DNA of 64,000 bases. Source: Ensifer adhaerens. Its GTDB lineage: Bacteria > Pseudomonadota > Alphaproteobacteria > Rhizobiales > Rhizobiaceae. The notes beneath the pieces were generated by a model. It was not told the DNA's origin and did no database searches. It was given only the letters and a program-made list of their open reading frames with translations. Below are positions 1-8,727 of this stretch, piece after piece (within the stretch, counting starts at the first letter, position 1; every line of letters starts with the position of its first letter). Both the position numbers and the translations under genes were made by a program. The stretch covers positions 1,482,001 to 1,546,000 of the forward strand of contig NZ_CP118611.1 of NCBI RefSeq assembly GCF_028993555.1. The letters are read 5' to 3'.

Positions 1-934
1 CAGCCGAAGAAGGGCTTGGAAGTCGATCCACCTTGTAAGCCGCTTGGTAGGCCTTGATGAACCGCGTCCACGCCTCGCTGACGCCCTCGTCCTGAATGAA
101 GGTCTGGGGCATGTAGACGCCCTCACCGTTCGCGCCCGCATTGTCGATGTAGTTGGACATCGACGAGTTCCAACTCGTCACATATGGCACCTTCCAGCCG
201 ATCTTGGCCATCGAGTTGGCGACCTGGGCCAGATCCGGGCCCAAGGCGTAGCCAAATACGGCCTGTGCGCCTGCCGCGCGCGCCTTGAGAAGCTGCGGCG
301 TCATGTCGGGATCGCGAACGTTGAACTTCTCGGTCGCGACCGGTTGCACGCCAAGCTTGTCGAGTGCGACCTCGAGATCGGCTTGGCCCAACTGACCGTA
401 GTTGGTCGAGTCGGCAAGGATTGCCACCTTGTCGACGCCTCGCCCCTTCACCATCAGCTCAGCCATCATCGCCGACTGGATGGTGTCATAGGCGCCGATG
501 CGGAAAATGTAGTTTTCCGAATACTCCGGCGGCATGAACTGACGGCTGACGACGCTGCCCGTTGCCACGGGAATGATGATCGGTACCTTCGATTCCTGAT
601 AGAAACGTGAGGCGGCGATGGCCACGGGTGTGTTGGCGATCCCAACCGCTCCAACGATGCCTTCGCTGTTGATCAGTTCCTGCGCGATCTGCACACCGCG
701 TTCCGGCTTGGATTCGTCATCACGCTCGATCAACTCGATCTGCTTGCCGTGAACACCGCCTTTGGCGTTGATCTCGGCAACCGCGAGGCGGACGCCGTCG
801 CGGATGGAAACGCCGAGCGGCGCTGCACCACCTGTGAACGGACCGGTCAAGCCGACGCGGATTGCGGCGTCAGCAGCCACGGCGGTGCCTGCCCAGGCGA
901 CGCTCAGCGTCACCAGGAGAATGTGCTTCATCAT
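1..934 (-). CDS. Branched-chain amino-acid-type ABC transporter substrate-binding protein (3' end off window)
   Basis: Periplasmic binding protein of the LivJ/LivK type, which captures a small organic solute for an ABC importer. The frame opens with MMKHILLVTLSVAWAGTAVA, a Sec signal peptide, then AADAAIRVGLTGPFTGGAAP, the usual start of Leu/Ile/Val-binding folds. It continues with GVRLAVAEINAKGGV, ADSTNYGQLG and GVYMPQTFI. The start at 934 follows a GAGGAACG ribosome site; a second ATG lies at 931. The gene runs off the left edge, so about 311 codons are visible. It lies 56 bases behind a dehalogenase-like gene on the same strand, so it is probably the distal gene of that unit. No permease or ATPase is visible, but they could lie beyond position 1. 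The substrate is unknown; the neighbours suggest a hydroxy or halogenated carboxylic acid (inference). Confidence 0.9.
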   Translation of the reverse strand, partial: MMKHILLVTLSVAWAGTAVAADAAIRVGLTGPFTGGAAPLGVSIRDGVRLAVAEINAKGGVHGKQIELIERDDESKPERGVQIAQELINSEGIVGAVGIANTPVAIAASRFYQESKVPIIIPVATGSVVSRQFMPPEYSENYIFRIGAYDTIQSAMMAELMVKGRGVDKVAILADSTNYGQLGQADLEVALDKLGVQPVATEKFNVRDPDMTPQLLKARAAGAQAVFGYALGPDLAQVANSMAKIGWKVPYVTSWNSSMSNYIDNAGANGEGVYMPQTFIQDEGVSEAWTRFIKAYQAAYKVDRLPSPSSA

Positions 935-990
935 CTTTCGTTCCTCTCTTTTGGTTATATCAGGCGCGGCCTCTTCGGGCTCTCTTGGCC

Positions 991-1692
991 TCAGCCCCAG
1001 TTCGCCGAACTGAGGAAAGGCGGAACACAGTCGAGTGTCGGAAAGACTGCGTTCGGGGCATAATCGGGCAAGGGTTTGCGGCCTGTACCTCTATCGATCC
1101 AGATACAGCGAAAGCCGAGATCTCGCGCCGCCGCCAAATCAAGGTGCGGGCTTGCGCAAATGTGGACGACGTCGCTGCGGCCAAGACCAAGGGCGTCGTG
1201 CGCGAAATCGAAGATCTGCTGGGTCGGCTTGTAGGCGCCCGCCTGCTGGGCGGTTACTACGCGGTCGATATGGCCGCCGAGCTGCGCGACATTGCCGGCT
1301 ATGATATCGTCGTCGGTGTTGGAGACAATGCAGAGCTTGAAGCCTTGCGCCTTCAGTTCACCGAGGGCTGCAACGACCTCCGGAAACGGCGGCATGCGCG
1401 ATATGCTGCCCGTTAGAATTTCGATATCGTCCGACGTGTAGGCAAGCTCGAGTTCCTCCATCGCCAAGCGCAAGCCCTCGCCCGCAACCACGCGGAAAGA
1501 CTTGTGCGGACGCTCCGCCTCCAGCGCATGTTCATATTTGTCGTAAACCCGGATCAAGGTCTCGGGATCGACGTCGGATCCGGGATGTTTCGCCAGGATC
1601 TGTTCGACGGCAGCAAGCAGGCCCTCGTCCCACTGGATCAGGGTGCCATAGCAGTCGAAGGTCAACCATTCGGGCTTGGGTCCGGAAAGCAT
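991..1692 (-). CDS. HAD-superfamily hydrolase, haloacid dehalogenase type II-like
   Basis: Cytoplasmic hydrolase of 233 residues. Motif I is LTFDCYGTL, with nucleophile Asp at residue 13. Motif II is SNTDDD, the motif III Lys is in AYKPTQQIF, and the C-terminal motif is HICASPHLDLAAA. This order and length fit type II L-2-haloacid dehalogenases, which convert 2-haloacids to 2-hydroxyacids, but many relatives act on phosphorylated or other acids. The start at 1692 has a GAGAGGA site 7 bases upstream. An in-frame upstream ATG at 1731 is less likely because it lies in the spacer after the dehydratase gene. The gene sits between an IlvD/Edd-family dehydratase and a binding protein, suggesting a small catabolic operon for a hydroxy or halo acid. 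The exact substrate cannot be read from the sequence. Confidence 0.82.
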   Translation of the reverse strand: MLSGPKPEWLTFDCYGTLIQWDEGLLAAVEQILAKHPGSDVDPETLIRVYDKYEHALEAERPHKSFRVVAGEGLRLAMEELELAYTSDDIEILTGSISRMPPFPEVVAALGELKAQGFKLCIVSNTDDDIIAGNVAQLGGHIDRVVTAQQAGAYKPTQQIFDFAHDALGLGRSDVVHICASPHLDLAAARDLGFRCIWIDRGTGRKPLPDYAPNAVFPTLDCVPPFLSSANWG

Positions 1693-1751
1693 AGAAAGTC
1701 CTCTCGTTGAAAAGAATGCGGGCGGCCGCACAGGGGCCGCCCGCGCAAGAA

Positions 1752-3431
1752 TTAGAACCGGGGCATGACGGCGCCTTCGGATGCCGGCGCCACATGCTCT
1801 GAGTAGAATTTCATGTAGCCGCGTTTGATCCTCGGTTCCGGAGCAACATAAGACGCCCAGCGCGCATCGATCACCGCCTGCGAGACATCCAGGTCGAGTT
1901 TGCGAGCTGCGAGGTCAATGTGGATCTCGTCACCGTCCTTGACTACGGCGATCACGCCGCCGCGCGCCGCCTCCGGGGTAACATATCCGATGGCCGGCCC
2001 ATGGGTCGCACCGGAAAACCGGCCGTCCGTGACAAGGGCACAGGTCTCACCAAGCCCCGCCCCCATGAGCGCGGAGGTCGCGCCCAGCATTTCGCGCATG
2101 CCTGGCCCGCCCTTCGTGCCTTCATTGCGGATGATGATGCAGGTCCCGGGCGCGATGCCATCTGCGCGCATAGCATCGATCGCACTTTCTTCATCTTCAA
2201 AGACGCGAGCTTTCAGAACCGTCTTCCACATGCTCTTGGCGACGCCCGATGCCTTGACCACGGCCCCTCCCGGCGCGAGCGATCCCTTGAGGATGAAGAG
2301 CGAGCCTTCGGGCTCAACAGGATCGCTGGCGGTGTGAATGACCTGCTCATTCTCTATGACCGCCTCGTCGACGATTTCGCCAACGCTCTTGCCGCTCACC
2401 GTCGGCACCGACCGGTTCACCCGCTCGCCGAGCGCTCTCAACACGGCGGGTACGCCGCCGGCGTCGTTGAGTTCCGTCACACCCCACGGACCGGAGGGCG
2501 CAAGCTTGACCAGAGTTGGCGTCGTGCGCGATAGCTTATCCCAGGTGTCGAAAGACACGTCGACGCCGGCTTCCTTCGCCATCGCCATGAAGTGCAGCAC
2601 CATGTTGGTGGAACCGCCGACAGCCATCCCAACCCGCATCGCATTCTCAAAGGCCTGCTTTGTCAGGATGGTGGAGGGACGAATGTCCTCTCGCACCAGA
2701 TCCATGATGCGCATGCCGGTGTATTTCGCAGCCCGCAACTGGTAGTTCGAGCCGGCCGGCAACGTTCCGGAATGCGGGAGCGCCAGGCCAAGCGCCTCCG
2801 TATAGATGCCGGCGGTGTTGCCTGATGTCGCCGTGTCACAGGCGCCCGAAAAGGGGAAATGGTTGTCTTCCAGGCCCTTCAGGTCGGCAAGCGACAGCTC
2901 GCCTCGCAAATGCTCTCCGACGCCGTCATAGACGGTTTCGAGAAACACCTTGCGACCACGATAGCGCCCGACTGGCGTCGGCCCGCCGTAGATCATCATC
3001 GCCGGAAGATCGAGGCGGGCGGCGGCCATCACCATACCCGGCATGACCTTGTCGCCTGATCCGATGAGCACCATGCCGTCGAAGCGATGCCCCTCGACCA
3101 TCAGCTCGATCATGTCCGCGACCACGTCGCGGCTTGGCAAGACGTAGCGCATGCCAACCGAGGCGAAGGTCTCGGAGTCGGTGACGTGGAAAGTGTTGAA
3201 CTCGCATGGCGTGCCGCCGGCCATGCGGATGCCGGCTTTTACGGCATCAGCCACCTGGCGAAGATGAAAGTTCTCCGGAGAGAAGTCCTGGTAGGTGTTG
3301 ACGACGGCAATCATCGGCTGCTCGAACTCCTCGTCGATCAGCCCGGCGCCCTTTGCCCATGCGCGCTGCAGCGACCGCTCCAGTCCCGTGAACTGCTTCT
3401 GGCTGCGCCTGCGCTTGTCGGTCTTGTCCAT
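1752..3431 (-). CDS. IlvD/Edd-family dehydratase, divergent (two cluster cysteines replaced)
   Basis: Family members dehydrate dihydroxy acids or sugar acids using an Fe-S cluster and Mg2+. The protein has 559 residues, normal for the family. Recognisable blocks are [67 protein letters not shown] and [20 protein letters not shown]. In characterised [2Fe-2S] members three cysteines bind the cluster. Here the first position is Glu53 (SPENFHLR) and the second is Gly126 (GSGDK, normally a CDK motif); only Cys198 remains. The Lys that coordinates Mg2+ (Lys128) and the C-terminal Ser motif are kept. The start at 3431 has GAGGGAAGAG upstream. It leads the minus-strand unit and has a perfect palindrome 72 bases upstream of its start, so it is probably under the nearby GntR regulator. 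The substrate is unknown, and it may not be an ordinary Fe-S dehydratase. Confidence 0.88.
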   Translation of the reverse strand: MDKTDKRRRSQKQFTGLERSLQRAWAKGAGLIDEEFEQPMIAVVNTYQDFSPENFHLRQVADAVKAGIRMAGGTPCEFNTFHVTDSETFASVGMRYVLPSRDVVADMIELMVEGHRFDGMVLIGSGDKVMPGMVMAAARLDLPAMMIYGGPTPVGRYRGRKVFLETVYDGVGEHLRGELSLADLKGLEDNHFPFSGACDTATSGNTAGIYTEALGLALPHSGTLPAGSNYQLRAAKYTGMRIMDLVREDIRPSTILTKQAFENAMRVGMAVGGSTNMVLHFMAMAKEAGVDVSFDTWDKLSRTTPTLVKLAPSGPWGVTELNDAGGVPAVLRALGERVNRSVPTVSGKSVGEIVDEAVIENEQVIHTASDPVEPEGSLFILKGSLAPGGAVVKASGVAKSMWKTVLKARVFEDEESAIDAMRADGIAPGTCIIIRNEGTKGGPGMREMLGATSALMGAGLGETCALVTDGRFSGATHGPAIGYVTPEAARGGVIAVVKDGDEIHIDLAARKLDLDVSQAVIDARWASYVAPEPRIKRGYMKFYSEHVAPASEGAVMPRF

Positions 3432-3503
3432 AACTCTTCCCTCTGTGTTTGATCCTCGCTGGATCGATAGGGAAAAGGTGTCACATCTAGTCGCATCTGT
3501 CAA

Positions 3504-3522
3504 TCGATTGTCTGACAATCGA
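3504..3522. promoter_or_regulatory. Operator-like palindrome 1 (GntR type)
   Basis: TCGATTGTCTGACAATCGA is a perfect inverted repeat with 9-base arms around a single T. It lies 73-91 bases upstream of the dehydratase start. The core ATTGTC-GACAAT recurs near 4155 and at 4970, on both sides of the GntR-family gene, and GntR/FCD proteins commonly bind TTGTnnACAA-like dyads. It is therefore the likely operator of the dehydratase operon. Confidence 0.6.
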
Positions 3523-4154
3523 CTATCATCGCAATGCCTGGATGTCTCGTCAGCGTCGGCTCAACCCCTGGGCCGTGAGCCAACGCCGACGCTCACTTCT
3601 GCGCAACCTTTGGGTAGTTCCAGCACAATCAGCCCCCGCTCTCGACCACTACTCTCCGCGGCACACGATGGCGTCCTTTATAGTGGCAAGGCCAGAGCGC
3701 TACTTCGACGAGCACTCAAGACTCGGCGGCCTTGTTTCCCTGTCTCCCGAAAGCTCGTTTGGGCACTCAGTGCGTGATTTTCGTGTCGGCAAAATAGCGA
3801 GCTGAAGACTCGGCAAGGTGGGGCCAGCATCGCGGCATGGCCAAAGACGCCACAGTCGAAAGGTCGGCCGATCCGCATTGGGACGATGCAAACACAATGC
3901 CTACGGCTATACGCGCACGCCAGATCAAATGCCGGATGACGCGCCTTGAACACGTGGTTGATTTACTTGGACGGGCAGGCATCTGGCACGTCTGTTACGC
4001 CTGTCCGTACATCCATTGCGTGAGCGACTTTCCGTAGAAATGCGTCGCACTGAAGAACCGCGAACTGATCGGTCCTTCAGTGCGAGCCACGTCCAAACCG
4101 AGGATAACTCGTGCGCCGAAACAGTCCGGCGCAGGGGCTAATCTCCCTTAATCG

Positions 4155-4167
4155 ATTATCGGACAAT
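4155..4167. promoter_or_regulatory. Operator-like palindrome 2 (imperfect, GntR type)
   Basis: ATTATCGGACAAT matches the core of the palindromes at 3504 and 4970 with one arm changed (ATTATC instead of ATTGTC). It lies about 90 bases beyond the 3' end of the GntR gene. It could be an auxiliary site in the long gap before the dehydratase operon. Confidence 0.4.
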
Positions 4168-4253
4168 TCACCTACGAGCGCCCAACTTCTCGAGGAAAAG
4201 GCAGCTTTTGGAGTTGAGATCAGATGGCGTATCGCTCGTCAGATCAGGAGGCC

Positions 4254-4946
4254 CTATTCCTGCGCCTCAAGGTGCGCGACAAGTTTTCCGCCTTCCTGTT
4301 CATTATGTTCAACGGCAGCCTGAACAGCCCGCTCGACATCGCCGGCGCTTATGGCCGTGACAATGGGTCTATGCTGTTCGATAATGGATGCTGGGTCCAA
4401 AAGCGCGTCGCTGGACGCGATATAGATTCGGATCTGCTGCTCCACCATCGCATACTGTTCCCCCAACCTTCGATGACCGGCTAGATCAATTATCGTGCGA
4501 TGCAACGCAAAGTCGGCCTCGGCTATCCGTTTTCTCTTTCGACTTTTGCAGGCTACTTCTAGGTCCGAAAAAACCTCGTGAAGTCGCGCGATCGCGGGCG
4601 ATGTCGTTCCCTTTTCCCGGATGCCAGTGGCCACAAGCTTCGAAGCCAGCGCTTCCAGGCTCGCCCTGAGCGTGTAGAGTTCCCAGGCGTCGTGCGCGCT
4701 GAGAGACATGACCGCCCAACCAGTGTAGGGTATCTGGTCAATCAGCCCTTCCTGTGCCAGCTGGTGAAATGCCGTTCGGATAGTGGCGCGGGACACGCCC
4801 AACTGTTCCGCCATGCGGATCTCCGTCAGGCGCGTGGCAGGCGGGATTTCCCCGTCCAGAATCCCTTGGCGCAATGCAGAGGCGGCCTGCACTTCGGCGC
4901 TCAGCTTCTGCACTTTTTTGATTTTGAATTCTGTAGTCGTAGACAT
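4254..4946 (-). CDS. GntR-family transcriptional regulator (FCD type)
   Basis: A DNA-binding repressor or activator of 230 residues. The N-terminal winged helix has RQGILDGEIPPATRLTEIRM, then EQLGVSRATIRTAFHQLAQ, then EGLIDQIPYTGWAV, the normal GntR signature at residues 26-80. The rest is helical with ELYTLRASLEALAS, ALHRTIIDLAGHRRL and EQHRPIVTAISAGDVERAV, which is the FCD ligand-binding layout with metal or ligand histidines. FCD regulators usually sense small organic acids that are substrates of the adjacent genes. Palindromes sharing an ATTGTC/GACAAT core lie upstream of its own start (4970-4985) and upstream of the dehydratase operon, so autoregulation plus control of that operon is likely. 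The ribosome site before the chosen ATG is weak, so the start is less certain than the family. Confidence 0.88.
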   Translation of the reverse strand: MSTTTEFKIKKVQKLSAEVQAASALRQGILDGEIPPATRLTEIRMAEQLGVSRATIRTAFHQLAQEGLIDQIPYTGWAVMSLSAHDAWELYTLRASLEALASKLVATGIREKGTTSPAIARLHEVFSDLEVACKSRKRKRIAEADFALHRTIIDLAGHRRLGEQYAMVEQQIRIYIASSDALLDPASIIEQHRPIVTAISAGDVERAVQAAVEHNEQEGGKLVAHLEAQE

Positions 4947-4969
4947 CGCAAACCGTTAGCATAGATTGG

Positions 4970-4985
4970 CTATTGTCGACAATAG
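4970..4985. promoter_or_regulatory. Operator-like palindrome 3, upstream of the GntR gene
   Basis: CTATTGTCGACAATAG is a perfect 16-base palindrome located 24 bases before the GntR start. It shares the ATTGTC/GACAAT core with the sites at 3504 and 4155. Its position fits autoregulation by the GntR protein. Confidence 0.6.
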
Positions 4986-5041
4986 ACTCATCGGCTGAAA
5001 CGCAGGCCTCTGCTTGTTTGAGCGAGACCGATCCCCGCCTC

Positions 5042-5611
5042 TTAGGAGATGACGTTTCTCACGAACTTCACAGTCTCCTGTCCGGCATTTACGTAAGAAT
5101 ACACTTGAGCGGAGCTGTAGATCGCAAAGGTACCGGCCGGATAGTCCTTCCCGGCGTCCCCCAACATCAAGGTCAATACACCTTCAACCACAAATATCAT
5201 TTCGTGCCAGCCTTGAGGATCAGGCTCAGCGTCGTAACGCTCGCATCCTCCCAGGGACCATAGCCACATCTGGGCCTCGCGAGCGGCTGGCGCGGTCCCA
5301 AGTAGAATACCCTCGCTTTCGGGCTCACGCCCTCTCCAAGTCACTTCCCTGATATCGGAGAACGACGTTTGCTCCGGATCCCTCACAAGATCGACGAATC
5401 CGGCGCCCATTGCAGCAGCAAGCTTATCGAGACTCGAAAGGCTGATGTTCGCGTCGCCGGCTTCTACTGCCACGATCATCCTACGACTTATCCCGGACGC
5501 TTCGGCAAGAGCTGCTTGGCTCATGCGCAACGCCTGACGCAGCCGTCTGAGATTTCCAGAAACGTGCGCGAGGACGTCACTTCGCGCTTGACTGTGCAGT
5601 ATATTGCTCAT
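5042..5611 (-). CDS. XRE-family regulator with C-terminal cupin domain
   Basis: A transcriptional regulator of 189 residues. The helix-turn-helix covers about residues 18-75 (NLRRLRQALRMSQAALAEAS, ISRRMIVAVEAGDANIS, LDKLAAAMG). A cupin-type sensor follows from about residue 105 (WHEMIFVVEGVLTLMLGD and YPAGTFAIYSSAQVYSYVNA). This HTH plus cupin design is common in repressors of amino-acid and polyamine catabolism such as PuuR. The start at 5611 has AAGGACG upstream. It is divergent from the ornithine cyclodeaminase gene with a 120-base shared promoter region, so it probably controls the amino-acid cluster at 5732-11449. Confidence 0.88.
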   Translation of the reverse strand: MSNILHSQARSDVLAHVSGNLRRLRQALRMSQAALAEASGISRRMIVAVEAGDANISLSSLDKLAAAMGAGFVDLVRDPEQTSFSDIREVTWRGREPESEGILLGTAPAAREAQMWLWSLGGCERYDAEPDPQGWHEMIFVVEGVLTLMLGDAGKDYPAGTFAIYSSAQVYSYVNAGQETVKFVRNVIS

Positions 5612-5731
5612 ATCGTCCTTCTACTCTTAACCGGCAGACTGTTCAACAGCGAAATCCGCCGCGCGTTTATCCAAACGCGGGATTGATCCTGTGCGTCCTA
5701 GGGCTGCCGCCATGTAACGGCGAGGTACTCA

Positions 5732-6670
5732 ATGACGCAACCGATCGTTCTCAGTGAACTTGAGATCGCGACGCTCCTTCCGAAGGTCGACATCCGCTCT
5801 GTCCTGGAACGCATGTTCCGCTCCTTGGCTGACGGGAACGCCGTGCAACCGCCCCAGACGCTGAGCCTCTTCCCGGCCGACGCCGGCGACTTCATCACAT
5901 ACCTCGGCGTTCTGGCGGATGAGAGGGTATTCGGCGCGAAGCTGTCGCCATACGTCCCCGGCAACGGCAAAGAGCTGGTGACAGCATGGACTCTCCTTAT
6001 GTCGATGGAAACCGGAACGCCGCTGCTTCTCTGCGATTCCAAGAAATTGACGACAGAGCGGACCGCTGCTGCTTCGATCATCGCTGCTGATGTGCTCGCT
6101 CCCGAGGAGGCTTCGGTGCTGACTATCGTCGGCTCAGGGCCGATGGGACTGGCGCATCTCCGCTACGCGGAAAGCATTCGCCCATGGAAGGAAGTCAGAA
6201 TCGCGTCTCCTGAAATCGACACGCGCGAAGTGCCCCGTACGATCTCCAGCGAGGTCCTGGTCTCGAAGTCAACCAATGCCAACAAAGCCGTTCAAGGTGC
6301 AGACGTTGTGATGCTGTGCACCTCGTCCGGGACCCCAGTTGTCGATACGGCCGCACTGTCCAAGTCCGCGGTTGTCACGTCCATTAGCACGAACGTCGCC
6401 AACGCACACGAAGTCGACCCTGCCGCATTGCAAGACTTTGACGTCTACTGCGACTACCGGGCAACCACGCCCGCAGCCGCCGGCGAGATGAAGCTTGCCA
6501 CCGCTGCCGGTCAGTGGAATCCCGATTCCCTTTGCGGCGATCTTGCGGAGCTTCTGACCGGACGCGCCAAAGCTCCCAGCCGCAAACGTCCGGCATTTTT
6601 CCGCTCCATCGGATTGGGCTTGGAAGACGTTGCCGCTGCAGCCGCGCTACTCGCCGCCACACGCGCGTAA
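5732..6670 (+). CDS. Ornithine cyclodeaminase / mu-crystallin family protein
   Basis: An NAD(P)-binding protein of 312 residues. Members either deaminate ornithine to proline or act as imine reductases and amino-acid dehydrogenases. Visible signatures are FGAKLSPYVPGNGKELVTAW in the N-terminal substrate region, LLLCDSKKLTTERTAAAS with the family Lys/Arg-Thr-Ala stretch, and the Rossmann loop LTIVGSGPMGLAHLRY around residues 129-145. The start at 5732 has GAGG upstream. It is the first gene of a co-directional set (aminotransferase, binding protein, peptidase, permeases, arginase remnant), which favours a role in arginine/ornithine-type catabolism. The exact reaction is not proved. Confidence 0.85.
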   Translation: MTQPIVLSELEIATLLPKVDIRSVLERMFRSLADGNAVQPPQTLSLFPADAGDFITYLGVLADERVFGAKLSPYVPGNGKELVTAWTLLMSMETGTPLLLCDSKKLTTERTAAASIIAADVLAPEEASVLTIVGSGPMGLAHLRYAESIRPWKEVRIASPEIDTREVPRTISSEVLVSKSTNANKAVQGADVVMLCTSSGTPVVDTAALSKSAVVTSISTNVANAHEVDPAALQDFDVYCDYRATTPAAAGEMKLATAAGQWNPDSLCGDLAELLTGRAKAPSRKRPAFFRSIGLGLEDVAAAAALLAATRA

Positions 6671-6692
6671 AACATCACACGAGGAGAAGAAC

Positions 6693-7826
6693 GTGAAAAT
6701 TCGCAATTTCGGTGTGGAAATTTGGATGAACCATTACGAGACGAAGTGCGAGCTCAACCTTGCAGAAACGTGCGTCGAGTCTCTCACTGTCGCCGAACTG
6801 CTCGATATGGCCGGCATCAATGAAATCGCCCAACAAATTTTGCCGCTGAAGCTGACCTATGGCGAAATCGAAGGAAGCGTTCGCCTTCGGTCTCGTATCG
6901 CCGATCTTTACGAGAAACAGAGCGTTGAAAACGTCATCACCACCCATGGTGCGATCGGCGCAAATGCTCTCGTCCACCAGACTCTGGTGGAGCCGGGGGA
7001 TCGAGTGATCTCCGTTCTTCCGACTTACCAGCAGCATTACTCCATTCCCGAGAGCATCGGCGCCGACACGCTAATTTTGAAGCTGACGGAAAAGACCGAC
7101 TTTCTCCCCGATCTGGCAGAACTAAGGGAGCTTGCGATCCCCGGAACGAAGCTGATCGCGATCAACAATCCGAACAACCCGACGGGCTCTCTTATGGATC
7201 GCGCCTATCTCGAAAAGATCGTCGAGATCGCCAGAGCGTGCGGCGCCTGGATTCTCTGCGACGAGGTATACCGTGGCACGGATCAGGAAGGCGACACCGG
7301 AATGACCGTGTCGATCGCAGACCTCTACGAGAAGGGCATCAGTACCGGCAGCATGTCCAAGTCGTTCTCGCTGGCCGGACTTCGGCTTGGTTGGATCGTG
7401 GCACCCGCGGAACTGATCCATGCAGTCTCCATCCACAGGGACTACAACACGATTTCCGTCGGGATGTTGGATGACCACTTCGCGGCTATCGCGTTGGAAA
7501 GCAAGGACAAGATCCTTGAGCGCAGCCACCGGATCACCCGCACGAACCTCGCGATCGTTTCAGACTGGGTCGACTCCGAGCCTTTGATCTCCTGGATCAA
7601 GCCGAAATCCGGCACGACCGCGCTGCTGAAGTACGACCTGCCGATTTCCTCCGAGGAGTTGTGCATCCGCCTTCTGGAAAACACCGGCGTAATGCTCACC
7701 CCCGGCAGCGCGATGGACATGGAGGGGTATCTGCGCATTGGCTACACGAACGGAGAAGAAATCCTTCGCGAAGGCCTGAGGCGCATTTCGCATTTCCTCA
7801 AGGAAAGTGCCGCCTCGGCCGCCTGA
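6693..7826 (+). CDS. PLP-dependent aminotransferase, class I/II
   Basis: A fold-type I aminotransferase of 377 residues. Family blocks are TTHGAIGANALVHQTLVEPG (cofactor-phosphate region), INNPNNPTGSLMD, ILCDEVYRG (the Asp that binds the pyridine nitrogen) and GSMSKSFSLAGLRLGW (the Schiff-base Lys). I chose the GTG at 6693 because GAGGAGAAG lies 3 bases before it; an upstream ATG at 6630 would overlap the cyclodeaminase gene by 41 bases. It is probably translated in one operon with the cyclodeaminase 22 bases upstream. Its N-terminus (NLAETCVESLTVAEL) resembles aminotransferases acting on arginine-like amino acids, but the substrate is an inference. Confidence 0.87.
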   Translation: MKIRNFGVEIWMNHYETKCELNLAETCVESLTVAELLDMAGINEIAQQILPLKLTYGEIEGSVRLRSRIADLYEKQSVENVITTHGAIGANALVHQTLVEPGDRVISVLPTYQQHYSIPESIGADTLILKLTEKTDFLPDLAELRELAIPGTKLIAINNPNNPTGSLMDRAYLEKIVEIARACGAWILCDEVYRGTDQEGDTGMTVSIADLYEKGISTGSMSKSFSLAGLRLGWIVAPAELIHAVSIHRDYNTISVGMLDDHFAAIALESKDKILERSHRITRTNLAIVSDWVDSEPLISWIKPKSGTTALLKYDLPISSEELCIRLLENTGVMLTPGSAMDMEGYLRIGYTNGEEILREGLRRISHFLKESAASAA

Positions 7827-7850
7827 TTTCATCCATCCAAAGAATTCCTG

Positions 7851-7869
7851 CCGCCCTTTCAGAGGGCGG
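7851..7869 (+). terminator. Intergenic hairpin (attenuator-like)
   Basis: CCGCCCT - TTCAG - AGGGCGG forms a 7-pair GC-rich stem between the aminotransferase and the binding-protein gene. No T-run follows, so it is more likely an RNA-stabilising or attenuating hairpin than a full terminator. Confidence 0.5.
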
Positions 7870-7902
7870 AGGATGCTTCGTTTCTAACAAAAGGGGAATC
7901 TC

Positions 7903-8682
7903 ATGAAACGACTGACTATCGCCCTCGGCCTTTCACTACTCGCCACCGCCGCTTCGGCCGAGGATCTTCGCGTCGGCACAAGCGCCGACTACCCGCCGTG
8001 GGAATCCGTTGACGCCAGCGGAAACATCGTTGGCTTCGACAAGGACGTTGGCGACGAAATTTGCAAGCGCATCTCGGCGACCTGCACCTGGCAGAACCAA
8101 GCCTATGATGGCCTCTTGCCGGGCTTGCAGGTTGGCAAGTTCGATCTCGTCATTTCGGGCGTTTCGATCAATGACGAACGCTCGCAGAAAGTCGACTTTT
8201 CAGCAGCCTACGCGGATGCTCCGAACTCGATCGTCGTCGGCGCAGGCAACCATTCCGCCGATTCAAAGTCGGCTTCCGAGCTGAAGAGCTCACTGGCGAA
8301 GGCAGCGATCGGCGTACAGACCGGCACTACGCACGAACAAGTTCTCCGGGCAAATTTCCCTGATGCCGATGTTCGTGTCTACGACCGCCCAGACCAGGTC
8401 GCCGACGACCTGATCGCTGGACGCATCGATGCCGGCCTTATGGAGCGATCTGCCTGGGAGCCTCTCGTCAAGGATCGCGGAGCGGACAAGCTTATCTACG
8501 CAGGCCCGCTTCTTACCAGCGCTGACTTTCACGAATTCGGCAAGGGTCAGGGCGTCGCGATGGGCAAGGGCAAGTCCGACCTCAAACAAAAGATCGATGG
8601 CGCTATTCAGGCGATGCTGCAGGACGGAACCATCAAGACCATTTCCGAAAAGTGGTTCGGTTACGACGTCTCCAAGAAGTGA
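7903..8682 (+). CDS. Polar amino-acid ABC transporter substrate-binding protein
   Basis: A periplasmic solute receptor of 259 residues. Residues 1-19 are a signal peptide (MKRLTIALGLSLLATAASA), followed by EDLRVGTSADYPPWESVD and NIVGFDKDVGDEICKR, the classic opening of the His/Arg/Orn-binding family (SBP_bac_3). GLQVGKFDLVISGVSINDER and AVGIQTGTTHEQVL-like blocks follow the usual order. The most similar families bind arginine, ornithine, octopine or nopaline, which fits the neighbouring cyclodeaminase and arginase remnant. The ribosome site is a weak AAAAGGGGAA before 7903. It is followed by a strong hairpin, as is common for receptors made in excess over their permeases. Confidence 0.93.
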   Translation: MKRLTIALGLSLLATAASAEDLRVGTSADYPPWESVDASGNIVGFDKDVGDEICKRISATCTWQNQAYDGLLPGLQVGKFDLVISGVSINDERSQKVDFSAAYADAPNSIVVGAGNHSADSKSASELKSSLAKAAIGVQTGTTHEQVLRANFPDADVRVYDRPDQVADDLIAGRIDAGLMERSAWEPLVKDRGADKLIYAGPLLTSADFHEFGKGQGVAMGKGKSDLKQKIDGAIQAMLQDGTIKTISEKWFGYDVSKK

Positions 8683-8690
8683 CGTCCAGC

Positions 8691-8712
8691 GGGAGGCGGT
8701 ATCCCGCCTCCC
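8691..8712 (+). terminator. Strong hairpin after the binding-protein gene
   Basis: GGGAGGCGG and CCGCCTCCC pair as a 9-base stem with a 4-base loop, directly after the binding-protein stop. No T-run follows. In amino-acid importer operons such hairpins protect the receptor mRNA and reduce read-through. Confidence 0.6.
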
Positions 8713-8727
8713 ATTTCAGGAGAAAAC

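Larger units (their letters stand above)
3432..4253. other. 822-base stretch without a supportable gene
   Basis: The gap between the dehydratase start and the end of the GntR gene holds two operator-like palindromes (3504-3522 and 4155-4167). It also holds an inverted repeat with arms AGCGTCGGC (3552-3560) and GCCGACGCT (3585-3593) that could form a hairpin. Short open frames on both strands have no recognisable domain or convincing ribosome site. It could be a decayed gene or a long regulatory region. Confidence 0.5.
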
